The translations under genes were made by a program, and so were the position numbers. Source: Anisus vortex (lineage: Eukaryota > Mollusca > Gastropoda > Planorbidae). From it: a DNA stretch of 64,000 bases. Within the stretch, counting starts at the first letter, position 1. Every line of letters begins with the position of its first letter. Positions 1 through 9,809 of this stretch are shown piece by piece. The notes below the pieces were generated by a model. It saw only the letters and a program-made list of their open reading frames with translations. It made no database searches and was not told where the DNA came from. The DNA is taken from contig OX421497.1 in assembly GCA_949126835.1 (NCBI GenBank), forward strand, positions 28,252,742 to 28,316,741, read 5' to 3'.

Positions 1-976
1 GGCACAAGGCAGACAAACCACCGTCATTCAATGCTACACTCCGACTAATGCAGCGAAGAAGAAGATAAAGAAAATGTATATGGGTCACTACAAGCTGTGT
101 TTGACCACACACTAAAAAGATTGATGATAATAGTCATGGGTGACATGAATGCTAAAGTGGGCGTGGACAACACAGACAGAGAGCATCATGGGAAGAAACG
201 GAGATGGAAACATGAATGAAAACCGTGAGCTCTTTGCTGACCTCTGTGCTTTCAATGATCTCGTCATTGGTGGGACAGTTTTTCCACACAAGACCATCCA
301 CAAAACAACATGGACTTCTCCAGATGGAAATACAGAAAACCAGATTGTCCATTTTACAATTTCACGCAAATGGAGAAGAAACATATTGGACGTTAGGGTG
401 AAACGTGGTGCTGACGTAGCTTCAGACCACCAGCTTCTAATCGGAACATTGAAAACAAAGCTAAAAGCCTTCAAGGAATTTGCAGATAAACCACACCACA
501 AGTTTAACATACAGTAATTAAAAAAATGAATCTGCAAAAGAGGCTTTTAACTGCACTGTTAAAAAAAAGATACGAAGCCTTTTCAGGAAGAAACTATAGA
601 ACTGCACTGGGAAAAAATACAACAAATCTGGAAAACAACATTCACTGAGATCTTAGGGAAGAGGAAAAGATAGCAAAAAGCATGGATAACACCAGAGACA
701 TGGACCAAGATAGAGGCTAGGAGAGAGATTAAACAGAACCAATGCCAAAGTGAACAAGACAAAGAAAACTTGAGAAGACAATATTGGGAAACCAACCGCA
801 CAGTGAAGAAGAGTGCAAGAGAAGATAAAAGGCGTTTCATTCATGAAATGACAGAAGAGGCAGAAACGGCAGCTGGACAAGGAAACTTGAAAAGAGTGTA
901 CGAGATAACAATAACTTTATCTGGTAAAAGTTCCAAACCCAACAAACCGTCAAGGACAGTAATGGAAAGGTCATAA
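1..976 (+). pseudogene. Broken LINE: endonuclease domain and linker
   Basis: This is the AP-type endonuclease of a non-LTR retrotransposon of the kind often annotated as craniofacial development protein 2-like. It cuts target DNA to prime reverse transcription. The frame enters from the window edge. The GDMN motif lies near 142 and the SDHQLL motif near 421, with a TWTSPDG stretch between them. The frame shifts once near 187, between GDMNAKVG and the following MGRNGDGNMNEN stretch. A stop follows at 515-517. From about 690 to 976 the linker before the RT domain is readable (WITPETWTKIEARREIKQ, then KSAREDKRRFIHEM), ending in a TAA. No RT domain follows; the DNA switches to a dispersed repeat. 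At least one frameshift and several stops make it a dead copy. The clade (RTE-like) is my best guess. Confidence 0.8.
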
Positions 977-1195
977 AAAATAAAAATGTCACAAAGTTAC
1001 ATAATAAATAGCAAAGCCGTTATACGATATTATTGCCATACTTACATTTTTTTAGTGTTTAGATAAGTAGATTATATTTCATACTACATTGTTCAGAATG
1101 TTTTATAAAGTATATTTCAGGGGCGCGACTAATGAACCGTAACTTAAAAAATTATACCTTATTATTGTACTACTGCTACTATAACTGTAGTTGGG
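977..1195. repeat. Dispersed repeat D1, copy 1
   Basis: The stretch starting at aaataaaaatgtcacaaag is matched by a second copy at 13422-13605. Both contain the same cttacatttttntagtg and cattgttcagaatgtttta blocks in the same order, with scattered differences. No coding frame is seen. It begins where the LINE upstream stops, so it may be the end of an insertion. The family is not recognised. Confidence 0.65.
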
Positions 1196-1330
1196 CACGT
1201 GCTAAATAGCTAATGACGTATTTAGTAATTCTTTTCTAAATATATAATTATTCCATTTTTTGATTCAACATTCCTCATGGTCCCACAAGGTTGTATAAGC
1301 ATTAGTCTTTGATATATATATGTATATATA

Positions 1331-1612
1331 CCAGCTACATTGCCTGGCGTTGCTCGGGTGAAAAAAAAACCGTTTTTTTTTTACTGAAGACTTTAAAAAA
1401 GTAATTAAAAATAAATATTGTAATAGGGTAAAAAAATTGCCAAGTACCTATATTTATTAAACAAAATCTAAATCGCCCGTAGATTTACAATGTCTTTTGT
1501 TTTTAAAAGTTTGAAAAAAAAATGTAGAAAAACAAAATAGACTAACTGGGGAATCGAACCCGGGTCACTCGCATGGCAGTCCTATACGTTAACCACTTAG
1601 CTAGCTAGCTAT
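1331..1612 (-). repeat. tRNA-derived SINE (family C), minus strand
   Basis: Read on the minus strand, 1612-1541 has a polymerase III A box (TAGCTAAGTGG) and a B box (GGTTCGATTCC) at tRNA spacing, followed by a non-tRNA body ending near 1331 in a conserved block (gagcaacgccaggcaatg). A plus-strand relative is at 14160-14460. It is not a functional tRNA: the cloverleaf is incomplete and no acceptor stem pairs. A TA-rich microsatellite abuts the head at 1603-1621. Confidence 0.65.
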
Positions 1613-2340
1613 ATATATATTTGGTTGGCTCTTATAAAACTTAGGATGAACAAGATAAATATTGCAAGGTAGGTATTACTATACCTTAATTTTTGAATCA
1701 AAATACACAACCTAGGATGATCAATATCACAATTATTTATTCCGAACAATATGAAGATGAAGGAAAACAGCAAAATTGTATACATTATCAATTGCACAGA
1801 ATAAACTCCGTAAGTTGAGATTTTCAAAATACTACATTTTAGGTCGTAATGAAATCTCTAAGAGAGTGGTCAACGCATGGTCATAATACAACAACACCCA
1901 ATCTAGAACTCAAACAATCCCAAGCTCCCTTGCGACAGCTCTACTTATGACGCGTTATGATGCGATGAAGTAGATCTATACATATGTGCACGTTTTATTC
2001 TAAAAAATACGGAAACGTTTCAGTTTACATATTTCCTTTTTAACTTTATTTAATAAATAGAGAACAAATAATAAATGGAAACCCAAAGTAAACAAAAACT
2101 ACTTCTCTATTACGTAACATACGTCCCCCTTAAAAGATACAACGGAATTACAGACAGTATTAAGTATGGAATTACTTGTTGGTCACCCATGAAAAATAAA
2201 TAAACCGACATCCCAACTATCCATAGGATTTAATGGACTATTGGACAAACGTGTTAAGTTTTAAGTGAACTATATTTCACGCAAACTATTATTTTTAGTA
2301 ACAAAGTTATTATTATGAAATCATCCCATTATCACTAAGC
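1613..2340. other. No gene seen (1.6-2.3 kb)
   Basis: AT-rich DNA with short spurious frames only. No family motif, tRNA or repeat partner was noticed. Confidence 0.5.
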
Positions 2341-2344
2341 CCCG

Positions 2345-2690
2345 GATTACCTTCGCTCTTGTCTGGAGCTCTACACCCAGTCCCGCCCACTTCGTTCGGA
2401 TTCTGACGCGCTTACACTGCGGACCCCTCGTATGAGGCTAGTGTCCGCTGGCGAACGTTCATTTTCATACGCAGGACCGTCCGCTTGGAATCACCTCCCA
2501 CTACAGCTTCGCCAGAGCCCTAGCTGTGACACCTTCAGGAGCCGGCTGAAGACTCACCTATTTCGTCAGCAGAATTAGCGTATTATTACATATTTCGTTG
2601 TCTGTCTGTATTCTGTAACTATCGTCAGTGCATAGAACTGTCACCAACGGGATATACGCTATATAAGCACCGTTATTATTATTATTATTA
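2345..2690 (+). pseudogene. 3' end of a CR1/L2-type LINE
   Basis: An open frame from 2366 to the TAG at 2576-2578 encodes the conserved C-terminus of CR1/L2-type reverse transcriptases: SRPLRSDSDALTL, GERSFSYAGPSAWNHLPLQL and TFRSRLKTHLF. The 3' UTR follows, ending in a cgctatataagcacc block and a (TTA)n tail at 2671-2690. Only the last 70 codons or so are present, which fits the usual 5' truncation of LINEs. The complete-looking relative at 52075-53725 shares the AGERAFS/GPxxWN-type ending and the gcgctata...(ATT)n terminus, so the two belong to related families. Confidence 0.8.
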
Positions 2691-3250
2691 ATGGAGGTTA
2701 AAATATATCCCCACAACTCATATCAGTAAACCGTAAGTCAATCTTACTTACTACCCTTACTTAAGTAACCGTTTATCAACTAAACATTTGTTTATCAATT
2801 ATCATTTATACCGATTGCATATACAACGTCACCAATAACTTGAACGATAAACAAATTATCACCACCGATAACCAATTCCCATTGAATGGATATCAGTTAC
2901 CCAAAATAATTGGAACCATTATGATCCGACGATCAATAAGATTGATAGGTAAGTGACCTTGTATCATTAAGTGAACAATTTTTTTAAAGATAATTTTTTT
3001 AAAGATTACCCTATATTAATTATAACTTATTGTTATTTCATTGACTAATGATTTTCAATTATTATCAGAATGTCTCAATTCTGATATCAAGAAAATTGAA
3101 AATATGAATTATCTCAATTGATTTAGCTTTACATTGGTATATAACAAATTAACCAAATTATAAAATAAGTCATTTAAATCATAGTATGACGACATAGAAA
3201 CAAACAATTAACACAAACACATCAATAGAATTAATTGAACAAACACAAGT
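2691..3250. other. No gene seen (2.7-3.25 kb)
   Basis: Very AT-rich DNA following the LINE tail. No motif or repeat partner was recognised. Confidence 0.5.
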
Positions 3251-3382
3251 GTGGACGTATTCAAGTTAACTACCGTTGACAAACTTAATGCACTATGTCC
3301 ATACCAACATGGGTTCAGGAAAAACAGATCATGTGAAACTCAATTAATAGGCTTAATAGATGGCTTATCTAAGGGATTAGAT
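3251..3382 (+). pseudogene. Old LINE reverse transcriptase, first piece (interrupted)
   Basis: The frame encodes the RT fingers of a Jockey/CR1-like LINE, with the YQHGFRKNRSCETQL block. It stops at GLSKGLD, where an hAT element (3383-4272) is inserted. The reading frame resumes on the far side at 4281 for 16 bases (NNNQI), is interrupted again by a 5.4-kb LINE, and then continues at 9745 with the RT motif A block. One old RT gene was therefore hit at two points 14 bases apart. The piece upstream of 3251 is not recognisable, so this copy was already 5' truncated. Confidence 0.85.
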
Positions 3383-4272
3383 TCAGTGGTTCTTAACCTT
3401 TTGAAGTCGGGGAGCACTTTTGATCATGACAAAAATTTGGGGAGCACCAAAATCAAGGAGTAAAAAAAAACAACAAATACATATACGTACGACTTTTATT
3501 GAAAATAAAAGATTTTAACATAAGAGTTTAAAATTATAACATGACAAACACATTTTTAATAAACATAAATTTAATAAGTAAAAAAATAACATTGAGCAAA
3601 ATTTAATTCAGAAAAATAAAAAGATTTAGAGTCTAATGTGAAACCTGAGCTTGACGGTTTTTACAAATTTCAGTGATATTATGCCTAATTTTAGAAATAG
3701 CTACCCTCAATCCTTCATCCAAATTAGTAAGTGTTGCTCGTTTTTTAGTTTTTATGTTGGTGACTATCGAGAAACCGAGTTCACACAAATATGATGTTGA
3801 AAATTGCAACAAGATTTTAAGTGCCTTCATGGAGAGAGCTGAGTATTCTTCTTGCACAAAGATCCAAAATTCCGCCAGAACCATTACGGAAAATTTTATT
3901 TTAAGTGTACGATCCGATGATAGGTTGATTAATTCTTCTTCTTCTTGGTATGACAACTTACTATTTGATGTATCAACTGTGAGTTTAAAAGTTAAATATT
4001 TTGTTAGATAAAGGCTTTTAACTTTAATCACATATAAAAAATTTTTATGTAGCATTAGTACAAGTAAGTTAAAACTTCGTTACAAAAACAGTAAAAATAG
4101 GCAAAAAGGCCGATTTTTCCCCGTTTGGACTACCTATTATACGCATATGTTCAGCTCAATCAGACAGAGTAAGTGAGTGAACATTAACTTTTGAGTTTCA
4201 TAATTTCGCGGAGCACTTGCAACTACCTCGCGGAGCACCAGTGCTCCGCGGAGCACCGATTAAGAACCACTG
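3383..4272 (-). mobile_element. hAT DNA transposon, internally deleted, with 8-bp target duplication
   Basis: The ends are inverted: cagtggttctt from 3384 and aagaaccactg ending at 4272. They are flanked by the same 8 bases, GATTAGAT, at 3375-3382 and 4273-4280. Eight-base duplications and CAGNGGTTC ends are hallmarks of the hAT superfamily. The element is 890 bp, too short for a full transposase, and keeps only the C-terminal part of one on the minus strand. Near the right end is a perfect 16-base palindrome at 4241-4256 within repeated gcggagcac words. One base (t at 3383) is unmatched between the two ends. Confidence 0.88.
3633..4055 (-). pseudogene. hAT transposase C-terminal fragment (ZBED5/SCAND3 type)
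   Basis: A 140-residue open frame matches the C-terminal dimerisation region of domesticated-like hAT transposases: a YLCELGFSIVTNIKTKKR block near residue 93 followed by a leucine-rich EGLRVAISKIRHNI segment and a QAQVSH end. The RNase-H-like catalytic core and BED finger are missing, so it cannot act as a transposase. It sits wholly inside the hAT element 3383-4272 and runs opposite to the LINE in which that element landed. Confidence 0.8.
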
Positions 4273-4320
4273 GATTAGATAATAACAACCAAATTGGACT
4301 TTCAAGTGAGGATTCGCACC

Positions 4321-4330
4321 AAGATGGCGG
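4321..4330 (+). promoter_or_regulatory. YY1-like site in the LINE 5' leader
   Basis: AAGATGGCGG starts 25 bases into the element. It matches the core of the YY1 consensus. In the human L1 element a YY1 site at a similar place near the 5' end sets the transcription start. The resemblance here is direct in sequence; the function is inferred by analogy. Confidence 0.45.
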
Positions 4331-4546
4331 TGATGTTATGACCTCAATGTTTACGTCCTTGAGATTTTTATTGAAAATACGTACTTATTTAAAGTTTGAA
4401 ACTTATTAGGAAGTATTTTTTGTGATTTTAATTATTATTAATTTTTTTGTAAATATAACGAAACAATAAACAAACTAAAACTAGCTACTAAAACGTTGAA
4501 AAGCGGCTGGAGCCGCGGGTATATACAAACCCAAACTCTTGAAAAC

Positions 4547-5901
4547 ATGGAAGGCAGAGAGACAAAACGAAAAAGAGGTGAAGATTCAAACAACTATGAA
4601 AATACAGAAATATGGCCAAGATTTATTACAATTTCATCTTAAGAAACAGAAAAACCACTAACTAAATTATCACCCTTTGTGATAGAAAAAGCCATAACTG
4701 GGATGGCAGGAGCACCTAAATCTGTAAAGAAATTACGATCTGGACAGATTCTGGTGGAATGCGAAAAAAAAGCGCACTCAACCAATTTATTAAGAACAAC
4801 TAGTATGGCATAGAAACAAAAGCCCATGCCTTCCTAAATAGCTCAAAGGGAGTTATAAAATCAAAAGAGTTGGAATGCTGTACGGAAGATGAATTAACAC
4901 AAGAACTTAAAAGTCAAGGAGTTATCTCAGCTTATAGAATAAAAAAAAAAAGAGATAAAAAAGAAATTGCAACTAACACAATAATTTTAACTTTTAATAA
5001 ACCAACTCCTCCAAAGGAAATTAGAGCAGGTTTCTTAAACATCAAAATTGAAGACTACATACCAAACCCTATGAGATGTTTTAACTGTCAAAAATTAGGT
5101 CAATTGAAAAAACACTGCAAAAGAAATGCTGTCTGTCCACGTTGTGGAAATGAAGGACACAGCTTGGAAACATGCAGTGCAGAAATGAAATGTGTAAATT
5201 GTGAAGGGAAACATCTATCATTCTCAAAAACGTGTCCAAGATGGATTGAAGAAAAGGATATACAAAAATTAAAAGCTCAAAAAAATATAACTTATCAAGA
5301 TGCAAAGAAATTTATTCTAACACAAAAATCTTTAATAAGTGAAAAGAATTATGCTGGGGCTCTTAAAACAGACATAAAGAAAGTCAAACACGCTGAAACC
5401 CAGACACCCACTTTACCAGAATTGTACTACAAAGACCAAGATGGAACATTCAAAAAATGGGAAATAAATGAAATAATATGCACTAAAGAAAACTCAACAC
5501 AATCAAATATAGAAGAAATGCTTCCAGGAAAAGTTAACACAGAGAACATATCAAATAAGAATTATATGAAAAAAAACATGAAAGAAATAAATCAGGGTAA
5601 GGACTTAAAATCTAAAGGAAATAAAACTATGGACATTTTGGGACAGGCATGTGAAAAGGATGATTCAATAACTGATTTAAATATACAAAAAGAAACAATG
5701 TCTCAACCTTTAAATTCAGAAACTAGGACACAACAAGAAACGGATAGTAGTACACGGGAGAACGACATGGAAATTATAGAAGAAAATGAAATAGAAAATG
5801 ACACAATTTCAAAAAACAGTAATCGGAAAACAAACAAGTCTCCACATCAAGCTCAATCTAATATTATAATAAAAACCCTTCAAAAACCAAAAAAAAAATA
5901 A
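4547..5901 (+). pseudogene. LINE ORF1 (gag-like, zinc knuckles), two lesions near the start
   Basis: ORF1 of this LINE class binds element RNA and packages it. The start is best placed at the ATG at 4547 (MEGRETKRKR), because the sequence from there reads as one protein. It is broken by a TAA at 4640-4642 and by a frameshift next to 4808-4813, after which the frame is open for 343 residues (4870-5901). Three knuckles occupy roughly residues 70-120 of that open part. The first, CFNCQKLGQLKKHC, has Q where the metal-binding H normally sits. The second, CPRCGNEGHSLETC, is canonical. The third is CVNCEGKHLSFSKTC. The C-terminal half is acidic, lysine-rich and low in complexity. ORF2 starts 36 bases later. 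Confidence 0.85.
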
Positions 5902-5936
5902 GGAAAGAAAGAAATTAATATTACTAATATACACTC

Positions 5937-6800
5937 TTGGATATGAATTCAGAATATAAGAATATTTTACAATGGAACTGTAGAGGACTAAAATACAATA
6001 TTCCAGAACTACAACTTATTATAACTGAGACAAATCCTATAGTAATTTGTCTACAGGAAATAAAATTAAACACAGAATCATTTGAATTGCGTGGCTATAC
6101 CGCTTATCACCAAATTCATTCTAAAAAAATTGCATGCGGAGGTACTTCCATATTTATAGCATCCAATATTTTACATAGGAGGATCAAAATAAATACCTGC
6201 ATTCAAGCTGTGGCAGTAAGATTTACATTAACAAAACCATTAACCATATGCTCAATTTATATTCCACCAGATCATACAATATTATATTCTCAACTAGATG
6301 ATCTAATTAAACAACTCCCACCTCCAATTATACTTATGGGAGACTTTAATGCCCATAACCCTATATGGGGAAGTCATAATACAAACCAAAGAGGAAAATT
6401 AATTGAAAGATTACTAGAGGAAAGAAATATATGCATTTTTAATGATGGTACTCCGACTTTTTATAGTTCTACGTATTTATCTCCATCTTATCTCGATTTA
6501 ACAATGGCAGATTCAACTCTATTTACGGAATTTACCTGGAGTAATTTAGAAAATAATTATGGTTCAGATCATCAGCCTATCCTGCTTACTACCAACTCCA
6601 AAATACCAACTCAACAACCATTAACTTGGAACTTTAAAAGAGCAGATTGGAATACATTCAAATTAGAATGCGACAGAATACTCTGTCAAATAAATATACA
6701 TTCTAATGCTCAAGAACAGTATTCAACATTTTTAAAATCATTATATCAAATTTGTGAACGGACTATACCTAAAACAACATATAAAATTAAAAAAAAATAG
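5937..6800 (+). CDS. LINE ORF2, part 1: AP-type endonuclease
   Basis: The endonuclease nicks chromosomal DNA to start target-primed reverse transcription. Catalytic signatures are in place: LQWNCRGL at residues 11-18, QEIKL with the metal-binding E at 41, GDFNAHNPIWG from 135, and GSDH at 209-212. The frame ends early at a TAG (6798-6800), directly after a run of nine A residues (6789-6797). The protein continues without loss in the next frame, so this is one ORF2 split by a single-base length change in the homopolymer. That could be a real mutation or a sequencing error. ATG 5937 is chosen because it sits just before the conserved N-terminus. Confidence 0.88.
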   Translation: MDMNSEYKNILQWNCRGLKYNIPELQLIITETNPIVICLQEIKLNTESFELRGYTAYHQIHSKKIACGGTSIFIASNILHRRIKINTCIQAVAVRFTLTKPLTICSIYIPPDHTILYSQLDDLIKQLPPPIILMGDFNAHNPIWGSHNTNQRGKLIERLLEERNICIFNDGTPTFYSSTYLSPSYLDLTMADSTLFTEFTWSNLENNYGSDHQPILLTTNSKIPTQQPLTWNFKRADWNTFKLECDRILCQINIHSNAQEQYSTFLKSLYQICERTIPKTTYKIKKK

Positions 6801-9615
6801 ACCATGGTTCACAAACATTTGTAAAGATAGTATTAAAACTAGAAATAAACAGCTTAGAATTTTCAAGACCAACCCATCTCCAGAAAACTTGAAAGCCTTT
6901 AAAATTGAACGAGCCAAAATCCGACAAGTAATCAGAGAACAGAAACGGCTTACATGGCAAAATTATATTAACAAAATAAATTCAAACACACCCATAACTA
7001 ATATTTGGAAAATGATTCGAAAAATTAAAGGAAATACAAAAAAAAGTCAAATTAAACAAATCAAACTGGCTGATGGCACTTATGCAGAAACTACACAAGA
7101 TATTGCAAATGAAATTGGAAAGACCTTTTCAAAAAATTCATCGTCTGAAAATTATACAGACTCCTTTAAAAAAATAAAAAGAGAATTAGAAAAAGAAGCT
7201 ATAAATTTTGAAACAAATATATTTGAATGCTACAACTCCCCAATATCAATAAACGAGCTTACGCAATGTATTAAAGAAACCAAAAATACTGCACCAGGCC
7301 CAGATACAATTCATAATGAGATTATAAGACAGCTACCAACGTTAACACTGAAAACTCTATTAAAAATTGTTAATGATCTTTGGCAACAAAATATATTTCC
7401 TACGGAATGGAGCAAAGCAATTACCATTCCAATACCTAAAGAGAAAAAAGATCACACAGATCCAATAAATTACAGACCAATAGCCCTCACAAATGGTTTC
7501 TGTAAAATTATGGAAAAAATTGTAAATAAACGCTTAATATATTTTCTGGAAAGTAATAACTTAATATCAAAGACTCAATGTGGATTTAGAATAAATCATT
7601 CAACAACAGATCATCTCATTAGATTAGAAACATTTATTAGAGAAGCTTTTGTTAGGAAAGAACATGTGATAGCTGTTTTTTTCGATTTAGAAAAGCCGTT
7701 TGACACTACATGGAAATATGGAATTTTAAAAGATCTATATTCCTTAGGTTTAAGAGGAAATTTACCCAAATTTATATCAAACTTTCTAAGCAACCGAACA
7801 TTCCAAGTAAATATTGGAAATTATTTATCAGATACATTTATTCAAGAAGAAGGTGTCCCTCAAGGAAGCGTATTGTCGCCTATACTATTTAATATAAAAA
7901 TAAACAATATCACTGAATGCTTATTACAGAATACAAAGTGTTCTCTATACGTCGATGACTTTGTGATCTATTATAGAGCTAATTGTATGATAGAAATACA
8001 GAATCATCTACAACTTCAAATCAATAAAATTCAAGAATGGACCGAAAATAATGGATTTAAATTTTCTGCTAAAAAAACAAAAGTAGTGCATTTCTGTCAG
8101 ATGCACAAAAAACACCCTGACCCTGAACTATACCTTTATAAAAAACAGATTCCTGTAACTACTAACGTCAAATTTCTCGGAGTAACATTTGATAGTAAAT
8201 TAAATTTCCTGCTACATATAAAGGAACTAAAATCCAAGTGTCAAAAATCCACAAATCTACTGAAAACTTTAGCAAATACAGATTGGGGAGGAGAGAAAAA
8301 AAGTCTACTGAAAATATATAGATCACACATTCGATCAAAATTAGATAATGGATGTTTAGTATACGGATCAGCAAGAACATCATATCTAAAAATGCTTGAT
8401 CTTGTACAAAATCAATGTCTACGTCTATGTCTAGGAGCATTTAGAACTACTCCATGTACCAGTTTGCAAATAGAAGCAAATGAATCACCACTACAAAATA
8501 GAAGACTCAAGCTATCATTACAATATGCACTAAAACTAAAATCCTTACCGAATAATCCAGCGTATTTATGTGTTTTTCACCCACAAGAAAAAAACAGCTT
8601 TACTGAAAACTCAAAATATATACCAACTTTTGGACTTAGAATTGAAAAAGAAATGATCGAAACTAAAATTGAATTTAGATTTATAAAAAGATATTATATA
8701 CCAAAAACTTTACCATGGCTTTTTGAAATCCCGCCTATAAACTTAGAATTAAACCATAGAAATAAAAAGGATCCTTGCATGGATATGTTCCAAGAAGTGC
8801 TACAAAAATACCCAAATTATGTACAAATATACACAGACGGATCGAAAAATGATACAGCGACATCTTCGGTTGCTCTTACCTCAAATACAAGTAAAAAAAG
8901 AAAATATAATTCCAGTATCTCAATAAATACTGCAGAGGCTTTAGCAATATGCCTGGCATTAGACATTGCAGAGGAATCAGAAAACCAAAATTTTGTTTTT
9001 TTATCCGATTCGTTATCTTGTCTTACTGCTATGGGAAACTGTAATACCAGGGATATATCTGCCTTGGACATTTTGACAAAATACCAATCAATATATGAAA
9101 GAGGCAAACGTGTCGTTTTCTGTTGGGTTCCTGGTCATGCAGGGATAGATGGAAATGAAAAAGCTGACAGAGAGGCTAAAGCCGCCCTGTTGTTATCAGA
9201 GAGTATTATCCCAATACCATATCGAGACTTGAAACCTTTAATAATTAAACATGAAAGACAAACATGGACTAACTTCTTGAAAACCGAATGCAATAAACTG
9301 CAGTATTTGGAAAATTCAAAAACCTGGCATGATACAGGCCAACTTGTTCGAAAGGACGCAGTTATTCTCTGCAGACTACATACAGGACATACGAAACTAA
9401 CACATTCGTTTATCTTAAAACGAGAAATGGCCCCAATGTGTGCTTTCTGCAATGCCAACTTAACAGTGTCTCACATTTTGTTGGAATGTAACACATTTGA
9501 TGACATTCGACGTAAATTCTATTACTGTAGAACTCTTCATGAACTTTTCAGCAAAATTAAACCAAAACATATAATAAACTATATTAAAGACATACAACTG
9601 TACAACAAAATCTAA
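6754..9615 (+). CDS. LINE ORF2, part 2: reverse transcriptase, RNase H and zinc tail
   Basis: The 953-codon frame carries the polymerase that copies LINE RNA at the target. RT motif A is FFDLEKPFDTTW (about residue 306), B is GVPQGSVLSPILF (366) and C is YVDDF (398). Two positions differ from the usual family form: P where A is normal in motif A (EKAYD/EKAFD), and V in YADD. RNase H follows, with all four acidic residues visible: YTDGSK (692), TAEALA (725), LSDSLS (749) and NEKADREAK (799). A Cys/His cluster, CAFCNANLTVSHILLEC, lies at about 895. The true N-terminus is in the endonuclease frame; the first residues here, before NRPWFTN, overlap it out of frame. No other stop is present. Confidence 0.9.
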   Translation: MNGLYLKQHIKLKKNRPWFTNICKDSIKTRNKQLRIFKTNPSPENLKAFKIERAKIRQVIREQKRLTWQNYINKINSNTPITNIWKMIRKIKGNTKKSQIKQIKLADGTYAETTQDIANEIGKTFSKNSSSENYTDSFKKIKRELEKEAINFETNIFECYNSPISINELTQCIKETKNTAPGPDTIHNEIIRQLPTLTLKTLLKIVNDLWQQNIFPTEWSKAITIPIPKEKKDHTDPINYRPIALTNGFCKIMEKIVNKRLIYFLESNNLISKTQCGFRINHSTTDHLIRLETFIREAFVRKEHVIAVFFDLEKPFDTTWKYGILKDLYSLGLRGNLPKFISNFLSNRTFQVNIGNYLSDTFIQEEGVPQGSVLSPILFNIKINNITECLLQNTKCSLYVDDFVIYYRANCMIEIQNHLQLQINKIQEWTENNGFKFSAKKTKVVHFCQMHKKHPDPELYLYKKQIPVTTNVKFLGVTFDSKLNFLLHIKELKSKCQKSTNLLKTLANTDWGGEKKSLLKIYRSHIRSKLDNGCLVYGSARTSYLKMLDLVQNQCLRLCLGAFRTTPCTSLQIEANESPLQNRRLKLSLQYALKLKSLPNNPAYLCVFHPQEKNSFTENSKYIPTFGLRIEKEMIETKIEFRFIKRYYIPKTLPWLFEIPPINLELNHRNKKDPCMDMFQEVLQKYPNYVQIYTDGSKNDTATSSVALTSNTSKKRKYNSSISINTAEALAICLALDIAEESENQNFVFLSDSLSCLTAMGNCNTRDISALDILTKYQSIYERGKRVVFCWVPGHAGIDGNEKADREAKAALLLSESIIPIPYRDLKPLIIKHERQTWTNFLKTECNKLQYLENSKTWHDTGQLVRKDAVILCRLHTGHTKLTHSFILKREMAPMCAFCNANLTVSHILLECNTFDDIRRKFYYCRTLHELFSKIKPKHIINYIKDIQLYNKI

Positions 9616-9706
9616 AGATATAAGAACAATAAAATGGATACATGAGAAAAATGACAACAACGTTATCAAAAAGGCCCTATATAACCTTCGATGTTGATGA
9701 GCCGGA

Positions 9707-9733
9707 AATTCAACAATTCAATTCAATTCAATT
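9707..9733 (+). repeat. 3' tail of the LINE: short attca repeats
   Basis: The element ends in about four units of a five-base attca/aattc repeat instead of poly(A). I-type LINEs often end in short tandem repeats. The target duplication begins right after it. Confidence 0.75.
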
Positions 9734-9744
9734 CAACCAAATTG

Positions 9745-9809
9745 ATGCTATATTAATGGATTTTGCAAAAGCATTTGATAAACTTCATCATTCTAGTCTT
9801 CTAAAAAAA
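9745..9809 (+). pseudogene. Old LINE reverse transcriptase, later piece (motif A)
   Basis: The frame encodes the RT motif A block, ILMDFAKAFDKLHHSSLLKKL, which directly continues the piece at 3251-3382 and 4281-4296. It ends at a SINE beginning at 9810. No continuation of the RT was found beyond the SINE. Confidence 0.82.

Larger units (their letters stand above)
4297..9733 (+). mobile_element. Near full-length RNase-H LINE (I/Nimb-like) with 11-bp target duplication
   Basis: A 5437-bp element lies between two identical 11-base copies of CAACCAAATTG, at 4286-4296 and 9734-9744. Removing it restores the reading frame of the older RT gene around it, which independently confirms both borders. 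Its layout is a 250-bp 5' leader, ORF1 (zinc knuckles), ORF2 (endonuclease, RT, RNase H, CCHC-like tail), a 118-bp 3' UTR and a short attca-type repeat tail. RNase H plus this ORF1 points to the I superfamily; Nimb is the clade known from snails. Damage is light: two lesions in ORF1 and one in an A-run of ORF2. The perfect duplication and open frames suggest a fairly young insertion. Confidence 0.92.

Noticed and set aside
1541..1612. tRNA gene candidates at 1541-1612, 14271-14340, 9810-9880, 55847-55920 and 63520-63596
   Set aside because: A and B boxes are present but the stems do not all pair and each is followed by a shared non-tRNA body. They are SINE heads.
4639..4827. A 62-codon minus frame in the LINE leader
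   Set aside because: It is antisense to the ORF1 N-terminus and has no motif.
4870..4881. ATG-like start of the open part of ORF1 as the true start
   Set aside because: Readable protein continues upstream to the ATG at 4547 across one stop and one frameshift.
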